DNA of 7,387 nucleotides from the NCBI GenBank assembly GCA_036279015.1, contig DASUJY010000016.1:1-7387 (forward strand), written 5' to 3'. This document shows positions 1 through 5,766 of the stretch, one piece after another. Source of the stretch: DATEOR01 sp036279015 (lineage in GTDB: Bacteria; Actinomycetota; Thermoleophilia; Gaiellales; Gaiellaceae). Numbering within the stretch: the stretch's first letter is position 1; every line of letters starts with the position of its first letter. Made by a program: the position numbers and the translations under genes. Below the pieces are notes generated by a model. That model ran no database searches. It worked only from the letters and a program-made list of their open reading frames with translations, and was not told the origin of the DNA.

Positions 1-834
<834 letters not shown>

Positions 835-870
835 GGAGAGCCCCCCTGATCGGAATCCCGGAAAGCGAGC

Positions 871-900
871 ATGCTAACCGTCCTTTTCGGACGAGTCCAA
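871..900 (-). promoter_or_regulatory. Candidate promoter of the LTD protein with a dyad between the boxes
   Basis: On the minus strand, TTGGAC (900-895) and TAGCAT (876-871) are separated by 18 bp, and the ATG is 36 bp further on. The spacer holds a perfect inverted repeat, CGTCC/GGACG, at 879-883 and 889-893, with a 5-nt centre, in a position where a repressor could block polymerase. A second small dyad (CGGTC/GACCG, 903-907 and 913-917) lies just upstream. The -35 is a weak match. The rest of 835-961 holds only the two Shine-Dalgarno sequences; no clear promoter for the plus-strand gene was found there. Confidence 0.4.
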
Positions 901-961
901 GACGGTCGGGACGACCGGCGCGGGTGCCAAGATCCGTGCTCACCATGCGAAGGGAGACGCG

Positions 962-1339
962 ATGACGGAAGCATCCCGCGGGCCGGTGGGCGAGACGCGC
1001 TCGATCGGGCTCTCGATCCTCTGGATGGTTCTGACGCTCGGGATCTACGGCCTTTACTGGGTGTACAAGACCCAGGAGGAGGTCAAGCGCTACTCCGGCA
1101 ACGGGATCGGCGGCGTCCTCGGGCTCGTCATCTACATCGTCATCTCGCCGGTCACCTTCTTCGTCGTCCCGTCCGAGGTGCGCTACATGTACGAGGACCT
1201 CGACGGCGGGACGAGCCCGGTGCGCGGCATCTACGGGCTCTGGATCCTGCTGCCGCTGATCGGGCCGATCATCTGGTTCGTACAGGTGCAGGGCGCGCTC
1301 AACCGCTACTGGGAGTCCAAGGGCGCATCTCCGGCCTGA
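962..1339 (+). CDS. DUF4234 family small membrane protein
   Basis: A 125-residue membrane protein with an AAGGGAG Shine-Dalgarno (950-956) 5 nt before the ATG. Three hydrophobic segments are visible at about 14-35, 50-70 and 91-112. The first carries the ILWMVLTLGIYGLYWVYK pattern that recalls DUF4234: a helix rich in aromatic residues and ending in Tyr/Trp-Lys. The C-terminus carries a QGALNRYWE motif also common in that family. The molecular function of DUF4234 is not known. It is followed after 16 bp by another small membrane protein on the same strand, so the two may be co-transcribed, although the second has its own -10-like box. The start is firm because of the Shine-Dalgarno. Confidence 0.85.
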   Translation: MTEASRGPVGETRSIGLSILWMVLTLGIYGLYWVYKTQEEVKRYSGNGIGGVLGLVIYIVISPVTFFVVPSEVRYMYEDLDGGTSPVRGIYGLWILLPLIGPIIWFVQVQGALNRYWESKGASPA

Positions 1340-1344
1340 CTGCG

Positions 1345-1350
1345 TAGACT
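1345..1350 (+). promoter_or_regulatory. -10 box TAGACT, probable leaderless promoter
   Basis: TAGACT fits TAnnnT and ends 5 nt before the ATG at 1356, with no Shine-Dalgarno present. This is close to the -10/start-codon spacing of leaderless actinobacterial genes. No convincing -35 is seen, and the box lies within the 16-bp gap after the preceding gene. Confidence 0.45.
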
Positions 1351-1355
1351 CAGGC

Positions 1356-1829
1356 ATGGCTCCGGGCGAGAAGGAACGGTCCCCGGAAGAGCTGGACCAG
1401 GAGTGGAGCGAGCTCGTCGAGGAGCACCGGCTCGCCATGCCGGGCACCCAGGTGCTCTTCGCGTTCCTGCTCGTCCTCCCGTTCCAGCGCCGCTTCGAGG
1501 AGCTGAGCCAGCACCAGGTGTACGTCTACTTCTCCGCGCTCCTCTGCGCGGCCGTCGCGATCATCCTCCTGATCACGCCGACCGCGAGCCATCGCCTCCG
1601 CTGGCGGCGCGGGGACAAGGAGGCGCTCCTCGTCAACGCGACGCGGACGGCGATCGCCGCGACGGTCTTCATCGCCGCCGGCATGTGCGCGTCCGTCTAC
1701 CTGATCACCGACTTCGTCTTCGGCGAGCCGGCGACGGCCGCCGTCACGGGCCCGCTCGCAGCGCTCTTCGTCTGGCTCTGGTACGGGATGCCGCTCATGC
1801 GCCGGATGCGCGAGCAACGCGGCGGCTGA
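1356..1829 (+). CDS. DUF6328 family membrane protein
   Basis: A 157-residue protein. The N-terminus (1-25) is charged and acidic (EELDQEWSELVEEHR). Four hydrophobic segments follow, at about 29-43, 55-75, 96-118 and 127-148. The first begins with MPGTQVLFAFLLVLPFQRRF, and the second ends in LLITPTASHRL; both are hallmarks I associate with DUF6328, a family frequent in actinobacteria with no established function. The loop at 80-89 is strongly basic (RLRWRRGDK) and the C-terminus is basic (RRMREQR), as expected for cytoplasmic sides. The ATG is supported by the TAGACT box 5 nt upstream and by loss of the family N-terminus at any later start. The gene converges with the exported protein at 1839, with only 9 bp between the stop codons. 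Confidence 0.85.
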   Translation: MAPGEKERSPEELDQEWSELVEEHRLAMPGTQVLFAFLLVLPFQRRFEELSQHQVYVYFSALLCAAVAIILLITPTASHRLRWRRGDKEALLVNATRTAIAATVFIAAGMCASVYLITDFVFGEPATAAVTGPLAALFVWLWYGMPLMRRMREQRGG

Positions 1830-1842
1830 CCGCGGTCGTCAG
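1826..1842. terminator. Short dyad spanning convergent stop codons
   Basis: CTGAC (1826-1830) and GTCAG (1838-1842) can pair around a 7-nt loop, and GACCGCGGTC (1828-1837) is itself a perfect palindrome. The dyad includes the TGA stops of both convergent genes. No U-tract follows on either strand, so a weak bidirectional termination role is only a guess. Confidence 0.2.
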
Positions 1843-2321
1843 TCGATCACGAAGCCGACGGAGATGCGCTTGACGCGCCCCGACGAGACGCCGATCCGGT
1901 AGTCGGTCACCCGGTGGCCCGGGAGCAGCTTGCCGCTCCAGCAGTGCCGCAGGTCGGCCGTCTCGGTGGCGCAGTGGACGCCGGGATAGGCGTTCCGAAG
2001 CTTGGTCTCCGTCGAGCCGACGTGGATGCGCTCCGCCGTGTACTGGTGGCGCCGGGTCGTCGCGACGTTCGTGGCACCGCCGTTCCCCTGGAAGATGACC
2101 GTGAGCTTGCGGTAGCGGAAGACCGTGTAGGCGCCGAACTCGTTCATCCGGTGCTTCACGCGGAGCGGGTCGCCCTTCGCCGCGCGCACCTCGGGCCTCG
2201 TCATGCCCAGCTCGATCCCGGCGATCGATCGCTTGGGGACGATGAGCGCCGACGCGGCTTCTGCCCACACGAGGAGCGCCAGCGCCGCGGCCGAGATCGT
2301 CAGGTAGTGCCGGGGACGCAT
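1839..2321 (-). CDS. Exported protein with two BamE-like halves, function unknown
   Basis: A 160-residue protein with a signal peptide (1-25; basic RPRH, hydrophobic core, cleavage after ASA). The mature part seems to consist of two related units. The first has IAGIELGMTRPEVRAAKGDP (33-52) followed by strands YTVFRY and LTVIFQG. The second has AERIHVGSTETKLRNAYPG (96-114) followed by strands YRIGVSSG and VKRISVGFV. The 'G-hydrophobic-G-M/S-T-x-x-x-V/L' turn-helix followed by paired strands recalls the SmpA/BamE-like fold used by many small envelope proteins. Cys117 and Cys127 lie close together and could form a disulfide. A GAGGG sequence precedes the ATG. It lies 36 bp downstream of the glycosylase gene on the same strand and is probably co-transcribed with it, although the functions do not obviously connect. 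The fold assignment is tentative. Confidence 0.8.
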   Translation of the reverse strand: MRPRHYLTISAAALALLVWAEAASALIVPKRSIAGIELGMTRPEVRAAKGDPLRVKHRMNEFGAYTVFRYRKLTVIFQGNGGATNVATTRRHQYTAERIHVGSTETKLRNAYPGVHCATETADLRHCWSGKLLPGHRVTDYRIGVSSGRVKRISVGFVID

Positions 2322-2357
2322 CGCCCTCTTCTACTACGTCGGCCGCACCGGCACAAG

Positions 2358-2960
2358 TCAGGGAGCCCCGAGCTCCTCCCGGAGGAGGGCGAGCGCCGCC
2401 TGGAGGCGCTCGCGGTTCTCGGTCGAGTTGAGCCAGCCGCTCGCTCCCGAGGGATGCGGCAGCGGCACGGCCACGGCCTCCCCGAGCTCGAATCGGGCGC
2501 CGATGCAGCCCGTGAGCCCGGAGATCCCGAGCACGCGTTTGATCGCGAGGCCGCCGATCGGGACGAGCACCCGGGGGCGGACGAGCCGAAGCTCCCAGTC
2601 GAGCCAGAAGCGACAGAGGTCGAGCTCGTGCGGGGTCGGCGGACGGTCGCCGCGTCCGCTCGGATGCTTGCCCGGATAGCAGCGCGTCACCGAGCAGCAG
2701 TAGAAGGTCGAGTAGAAGCGCTTCTCGTCCATGTCGAGCCAGCGGCGAAGCGTCCCGCCGGCCCGCCCTCGCCAGGGCCGACGCTCGAGGCCCTCGACGA
2801 CTCCGGGCGCCTGCCCGACGATCATCGCCCGCTGCTCGAGCCCGCCCGCGAGGACGGGCAGCGACTCGATCGGGTAGCCCGCCTCGGCGCACGCCCGGCA
2901 GACGCGGTTGTCGCGCTGGAGCGAGGCCAGCGAGCGGTACAGGCTTCTCCTTCTCGTCAT
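2358..2960 (-). CDS. Uracil-DNA glycosylase superfamily protein, Fe-S type
   Basis: A 200-residue protein resembling the iron-sulfur (family 4/5) branch of the UDG superfamily. Motif 1 is GQAPGVVEGLERRPWRGRAG (49-68), corresponding to the GEAPG...GRPFVGRAG stretch of family 4. The distal motif is HPSGASGW (169-176), which sits in the catalytic HP(S/A) loop. Cys21 and Cys24 (CRAC), Cys94 (VTRC) and Cys116 (ELDLC) match the four cluster ligands in order, though the last interval is longer than usual. Residue 50 is Gln where family 4 has the water-activating Glu, and the HPSG loop is closer to family 5 or MUG, so substrate range may differ. The expected role is removal of uracil or other deaminated bases, starting base excision repair. 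No Shine-Dalgarno precedes ATG 2960; the HAD gene starts 17 bp away on the other strand. The superfamily call is strong, the subfamily open. Confidence 0.85.
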   Translation of the reverse strand: MTRRRSLYRSLASLQRDNRVCRACAEAGYPIESLPVLAGGLEQRAMIVGQAPGVVEGLERRPWRGRAGGTLRRWLDMDEKRFYSTFYCCSVTRCYPGKHPSGRGDRPPTPHELDLCRFWLDWELRLVRPRVLVPIGGLAIKRVLGISGLTGCIGARFELGEAVAVPLPHPSGASGWLNSTENRERLQAALALLREELGAP

Positions 2961-2965
2961 CGGGG

Positions 2966-2972
2966 TAGTTTC
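2966..2972. promoter_or_regulatory. Candidate overlapping -10 boxes in a 17-bp divergent gap
   Basis: On the plus strand TAGTTT (2966-2971) ends 6 nt before the GTG start at 2978. On the minus strand GAAACT (2972-2967) ends 6 nt before the ATG at 2960 and keeps the A2 and T6 positions of TAnnnT. Neither gene has a Shine-Dalgarno. Both transcripts could thus be leaderless and start from overlapping -10 elements. The plus-strand box is the better one; the minus-strand box is weak. Confidence 0.4.
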
Positions 2973-2977
2973 GCGCC

Positions 2978-3634
2978 GTGCCTCCCGCGGCGATCCTGGA
3001 CGTCGACGGAACCCTCGTCGACACGAACTACCACCATGCGATCGCCTGGTATCGCGCCTTCCGCCGTCATGACATCGTCCTGCCGCTCTGGCGCATCCAT
3101 CGCCACATCGGCATGGGCGGCGACCAGGTGGTCGCGGCCCTCGCCGGCGACGAGGTGGAGGACGCGAGCGGCGACGACATCCGGGCCGACGAGAAGGAGC
3201 TCTACTTCGCGCTGATCGACGAGGTCGAGCCCTTCGCCGGCGCCCGCGACCTGGTCGCCACGCTCAAGGAGCGGGGGCACACCGTCGTGCTCGCCTCCTC
3301 GGCGAAACCAGAAGAGGTCGACCGCTACCTCGACCTGCTCGACGCGCGCTCTCTCGCCGACGGCTGGACGACCTCCGCCGACGTTGAGGCGACGAAGCCC
3401 CATCCCGACCTCGTCGTCGCGGCCGTCGAGAAGGCAGGCGGCGGCCCTGCGGTGATGGTCGGCGACACGCCCTGGGACTGCGAGTCGGCGCGGCGCGCCG
3501 GCCTCGAGACGATCGCCGTCCGGACGGGCGGCTTCTCGCAGCAGGAGCTGACCGACGCAGGCGCCGTCGCCATCTTCGAGTCGATTGCGGAGCTCGCGGA
3601 GCGGCTCGGCGAGACTCCGCTTGGCGTGGTCTAG
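2978..3634 (+). CDS. HAD superfamily hydrolase (phosphoglycolate phosphatase-like)
   Basis: A 218-residue haloacid dehalogenase phosphatase with all four core motifs. Motif I is DVDGT (Asp8 nucleophile, Asp10 acid/base), motif II is LASSA (Ser107/Ser108), motif III is Lys140 in TKPHPD, and motif IV is GDTPWD (Asp163 and Asp167, magnesium ligands). The helical cap lies between motifs I and II (about 16-85), as in the C1-cap subclass that includes phosphoglycolate phosphatase and beta-phosphoglucomutase. It probably hydrolyses a small cytosolic phosphate ester; the substrate cannot be read from the sequence. The GTG start is the only one that retains motif I. No Shine-Dalgarno is present and a TAGTTT box ends 6 nt upstream, which suggests a leaderless mRNA. 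Its TAG stop overlaps the stop of the convergent gene. Confidence 0.92.
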   Translation: MPPAAILDVDGTLVDTNYHHAIAWYRAFRRHDIVLPLWRIHRHIGMGGDQVVAALAGDEVEDASGDDIRADEKELYFALIDEVEPFAGARDLVATLKERGHTVVLASSAKPEEVDRYLDLLDARSLADGWTTSADVEATKPHPDLVVAAVEKAGGGPAVMVGDTPWDCESARRAGLETIAVRTGGFSQQELTDAGAVAIFESIAELAERLGETPLGVV

Positions 3635-3978
3635 CTGCCCTTCTTGCGATTCACCGCGGCGAGGAGCTGGCGCTTGTTCATGCGAGAGCGCCCGTTGATG
3701 TTCAGGCGCTTCGCCTGGTTGTAGAGCTGCTCCTTCGTCTGTCCCTTCTGGCGGTTCGTGCCCGACCGGCGGCCGCCGCGCTCTCCGGACGACATGTCGC
3801 GCGTCGAGGTCCGCGAGCTCGAACGCGACTCGCCGGAGCGCGCGCGCTCCTTGTTGACCGTCCGCGCAGCCATCTCCTCCGCGCGGCCGGTGGACATGCC
3901 CTGGTCCCTGGCGCTCTCCTTGATGTGCTCGTACTGACGGGCGCGCTTCGTGCCCTCCTTGACTCCACGTGGCGGCAT
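3631..3978 (-). CDS. Small basic protein with Rho-N-like C-terminal domain
   Basis: A 115-residue, strongly basic protein. Residues 10-50 carry a helical signature (RQYEHIKESARDQGMS, then AEEMAARTVNKERARSGE) seen in small proteins often annotated 'plasmid stabilization protein'. Residues 51-80 are a Ser/Arg/Gly-rich, probably disordered linker. Residues 81-112 (TKEQLYNQAKRLNINGRSRMNKRQLLAAVNR) form a helix-extended-helix like the Rho termination factor N-terminal or SAP-type nucleic-acid-binding domain. A nucleic-acid-binding or chromosome-associated role is plausible, but no function is established and the plasmid-stability name is not supported by anything here. An AAGGGG Shine-Dalgarno precedes the ATG by about 7 nt. 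It is richer in Lys, Asn, Gln and Met than its neighbours. The stop TAG overlaps the TAG of the HAD gene on the other strand. Confidence 0.82.
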   Translation of the reverse strand: MPPRGVKEGTKRARQYEHIKESARDQGMSTGRAEEMAARTVNKERARSGESRSSSRTSTRDMSSGERGGRRSGTNRQKGQTKEQLYNQAKRLNINGRSRMNKRQLLAAVNRKKGS

Positions 3979-4039
3979 GACGAACCCCTTTCTCGTTTCG
4001 GGGGCTTGTACCGCCGCGTGGGCGCGGCAAAACGCGCGG

Positions 4040-4045
4040 TACGAT
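4040..4045 (+). promoter_or_regulatory. Likely -10 box of the tRNA-Ser gene
   Basis: TACGAT fits TAnnnT and ends 11 nt before the first base of the mature tRNA, which would give a leader of about 5 nt. No clear -35 is visible 17 bp upstream. The rest of 3979-4056 holds the Shine-Dalgarno of the minus-strand gene and nothing else I can name. Confidence 0.45.
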
Positions 4046-4056
4046 GGTCAGCGCGC

Positions 4057-4146
4057 GGAGAGGTGTCCGAGCTGGCCTAAGGAGCGCGACTGGAAATCGC
4101 GTACCCGGCGAAAGTTGGGTCGCGGGTTCGAATCCCGCCCTCTCCG
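4057..4146 (+). tRNA. tRNA-Ser (anticodon GGA)
   Basis: A complete class II tRNA of 90 nt. The acceptor stem pairs GGAGAGG (4057-4063) with CCTCTCC (4139-4145), and G4146 is the discriminator base typical of serine tRNAs. The D-stem is TCC/GGA. The anticodon stem GCGA/TCGC encloses the loop CTGGAAA with GGA at 4092-4094, reading UCC and UCU. The long variable arm pairs ACCC with GGGT, and the T-arm is GCGGG-TTCGAAT-CCCGC. The 3' CCA is not encoded (CCT follows), so it must be added by tRNA nucleotidyltransferase. No protein-coding gene can overlap it sensibly; open frames crossing it are artefacts of GC-rich sequence. Confidence 0.98.
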
Positions 4147-4156
4147 CCTGGTCTAC

Positions 4157-4771
4157 CTAGCTCCTCGTCGACTGGACGAGAAAGGAGACGAGATCGGTGA
4201 GCTGCTCGTCGGTGAGCTGGTCGCCGTAGACGCCGGGCATGACGCCCGCGGTGAAGCCGGTCGCGATCTCGGCATCGGGATCGACGATCGACTCGTGGAT
4301 GAAGTCGGCGCTCTTGCCGGCGAGGACGTCGTCGAGATTCGGGCCGACCTGCCCGCTCGCACCCGCCTCGGAGAGCGTGTGGCAGCTGCCGCAGGGCGGT
4401 TGTGCGCCCGCCGTAAAGAGCTGCTTGCCCGCCGCGGGGTCCCCGGTCGGAGCCCCGCCGCCCCCCGTCGTCTCCGTCGGAGCCGTCCCGGTCGGAGCCG
4501 TCTCCGTGGGCGTGGTCGTCGAGACGGTCGGCGCCTGCTCGGTCGGCGAGGCGGCGCCGCTCTCGCCCGCGGCCGCGAAGTGATGGCTCTCGCCGAGGGT
4601 CTCGACCGCGGTCAGCATGCCCGCGACGAGGAGCGCCGAGACGAGGATGAAAAAGCCGAGGTGCCGGCCCGGAAAGCCCGCGCTCCGCCGGGGCAGGACG
4701 AGCGAGACGAGGAGTGCGAACCCGACCAGGACGGCCGCGGCGATCCCCAGGATGACGTCGTTGCGGTTCAC
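4157..4771 (-). CDS. Membrane-anchored monoheme cytochrome c
   Basis: A 204-residue protein from the GTG at 4771. Two hydrophobic helices lie at about 6-26 and 38-56. A Thr/Pro/Ala/Gly-rich linker (76-110), built from short imperfect PTET/APTGT repeats, leads to a class I cytochrome c domain (111-204). Heme attachment is CGSCH (Cys127, Cys130, His131). Met178 in AGVMPG is the expected sixth ligand, and LTDEQLTDLVSFL is the typical C-terminal helix. The heme domain would sit outside the membrane and shuttle electrons between quinol-oxidising and oxygen- or other acceptor-reducing complexes; no such partner is in this window. An alternative in-frame ATG at 4816 would add a 15-residue RRPRRR-rich extension. 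I prefer GTG 4771 because it lies just downstream of a TATCGT box in the 22-bp divergent gap to uppP. The 3' end faces the tRNA across 10 bp. Confidence 0.88.
   Translation of the reverse strand: MNRNDVILGIAAAVLVGFALLVSLVLPRRSAGFPGRHLGFFILVSALLVAGMLTAVETLGESHHFAAAGESGAASPTEQAPTVSTTTPTETAPTGTAPTETTGGGGAPTGDPAAGKQLFTAGAQPPCGSCHTLSEAGASGQVGPNLDDVLAGKSADFIHESIVDPDAEIATGFTAGVMPGVYGDQLTDEQLTDLVSFLVQSTRS
4164..4180 (+). terminator. Hairpin 18 nt past the tRNA, candidate weak terminator
   Basis: CTCGTC (4164-4169) and GACGAG (4175-4180) form a perfect 6-bp stem with a 5-nt loop downstream of tRNA-Ser, within the last codons of the opposite-strand cytochrome gene. AAAGGAG rather than a U-tract follows, so it would be at best a weak or factor-assisted terminator, or a 3'-trailer structure. 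Confidence 0.25.
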
Positions 4772-4781
4772 GAAGCGCGCA

Positions 4782-4788
4782 TACGATA
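4782..4788. promoter_or_regulatory. Bidirectional promoter core with overlapping -10 boxes
   Basis: The 7-bp stretch TACGATA contains TACGAT on the plus strand (4782-4787), ending 6 nt before the uppP GTG at 4794. On the minus strand it contains TATCGT (4788-4783), ending 11 nt before the cytochrome GTG at 4771. Both match TAnnnT, and they share five base pairs. Neither gene has a good Shine-Dalgarno in front of these starts. A weak -35 for the plus strand is TTGCGG (4761-4766, 15-bp spacer). Only 22 bp separate the two start codons, so both promoters must lie here or inside the opposite gene. Confidence 0.55.
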
Positions 4789-4793
4789 CCCCG

Positions 4794-5732
4794 GTGCGCC
4801 GCCGAGGTCTTCGCATGGCAGCGGCGGCGGCATTGGCCTCCGCCGTCCTCCTGGCCGCTTTCCGGGTCGCGGAGGTGGGCGGCGTACTCTCCGACTGGCA
4901 GGCCCTCGTGCTCGGCGTCGTGCAGGGATTCACCGAGCTCCTGCCGATCTCGTCCTCGGGCCACCTGATCCTCGTCCCGTGGCTGGGCGACTGGACCTAC
5001 CTCGAGGAGCATCCTGACTTCAACAAGACCTTCGACGTCGCGCTCCACCTCGGCACCCTGATCGCGGTGGTCGCCTACTTCTGGGAGGACATCCTCGCCC
5101 TCGTCGCGGCCTGGCTCCGAAGCATCCGCCGTCGGCGGATCGCAGGCGCCGAGGAGCGGACTGCCTGGTTCGTCCTCGCCGCGACGCTTCCGGCCGGTCT
5201 CGCGGGCGCCCTGGGCGAGAGCTTCGTCCAGGACCACCTCGGCGAGCCGTGGCAGATCGGCATCTTCCTCGCCGTCTTCGGAATCGCCCTCTGGCTCGCC
5301 GACCGCAGGCCCGAGAGCAACACGATCTCGGGTCTCGGCTTCGTGCCCGCGGTCGCGATCGGGATCGCGCAGGTCGCCGCGCTCGCGCCCGGGGTCTCGC
5401 GATCGGGGATCACGATCACGATGGGACGCGCTCTCTGCCTCGATCGAGACGCCGCCGCCCGTTTTTCCTTCCTCCTGCTCGTGCCGGTCGTGCTCGGCGC
5501 CGTCCTGTACAAGGGCTGGACGGACGTCGTGCGAGGCGAGCTGCCGGACGGCTGGGCGGGCCCGTTCCTCGTGGGGACGCTCGCGGCGGCCGGCAGCGGG
5601 CTCTTCGCGATCGAAGCGCTGCTCGGCTACGTCCGGCGGCACGACTACTCGATCTTCGTGCTCTACCGGCTCGCCGTCGCCGCCTTCATCTTCATCGTGA
5701 TCGCGAGCGGCGTCCGCGACGCGACCTTCTAG
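4794..5732 (+). CDS. uppP: Undecaprenyl-diphosphate phosphatase (BacA/UppP type)
   Basis: A 312-residue polytopic membrane enzyme that dephosphorylates undecaprenyl diphosphate, regenerating the lipid carrier for peptidoglycan and other wall polymers; loss or excess affects bacitracin sensitivity. Both signature motifs are intact. The first is QGFTELLPISSSGH (44-57), with Glu48 matching the essential Glu and His57 of the active site; Gln44 in place of the first Glu is common in the family. The second is PGVSRSG (199-205), with Arg203. The protein is about 40 residues longer than the E. coli enzyme, mainly through an N-terminal MRRRGLR plus Ala-rich hydrophobic segment (8-23). The GTG start is chosen because of the TACGAT box 6 nt upstream; ATG 4815, with a weak GAGG before it, would give 305 residues. 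It is followed after 34 bp by the lysyl oxidase gene and may head that operon. Confidence 0.93.
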   Translation: MRRRGLRMAAAAALASAVLLAAFRVAEVGGVLSDWQALVLGVVQGFTELLPISSSGHLILVPWLGDWTYLEEHPDFNKTFDVALHLGTLIAVVAYFWEDILALVAAWLRSIRRRRIAGAEERTAWFVLAATLPAGLAGALGESFVQDHLGEPWQIGIFLAVFGIALWLADRRPESNTISGLGFVPAVAIGIAQVAALAPGVSRSGITITMGRALCLDRDAAARFSFLLLVPVVLGAVLYKGWTDVVRGELPDGWAGPFLVGTLAAAGSGLFAIEALLGYVRRHDYSIFVLYRLAVAAFIFIVIASGVRDATF

Positions 5733-5761
5733 GAACCGGAGCGCGCCGCCGCGAGTACTAG
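5732..5761 (+). promoter_or_regulatory. Possible internal promoter before the lysyl oxidase gene
   Basis: TACTAG (5756-5761) ends 5 nt before the ATG at 5767, resembling the leaderless arrangement elsewhere in the window, but its last base is not T. GGAACC (5732-5737), overlapping the uppP stop codon, matches the -35 of many ECF sigma factor promoters at an 18-bp distance. No ECF-type -10 (CGTC or GTT) is evident at the right place. If real, the oxidase could be expressed apart from uppP in response to envelope stress. Confidence 0.22.
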
Positions 5762-5766
5762 GGGCG

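Noticed and set aside
1914..3215. Very long plus-strand open frame antisense to the exported protein and glycosylase
   Set aside because: Its translation is low-complexity Arg/Ala/Gly-rich and lacks any motif, whereas the minus strand encodes a signal peptide protein and a glycosylase with intact motifs.
4470..4530. Short repeats around GTCGGAGCCGTC
   Set aside because: These encode the PTET/APTGT linker of the cytochrome; they are coding microrepeats, not a CRISPR array or mobile element end.
4814..4817. A shared CATG giving overlapping ATG starts for uppP (4815) and the cytochrome (4816)
   Set aside because: Both frames do have ATG here, but the promoters would then lie inside the opposite genes. 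The GTG starts flanking TACGATA explain both genes better. It stays an alternative for uppP.
3950..5017. Plus-strand open frame spanning the tRNA and the cytochrome gene
   Set aside because: It runs through a complete tRNA-Ser and is antisense to a CxxCH cytochrome; it is a shadow frame.
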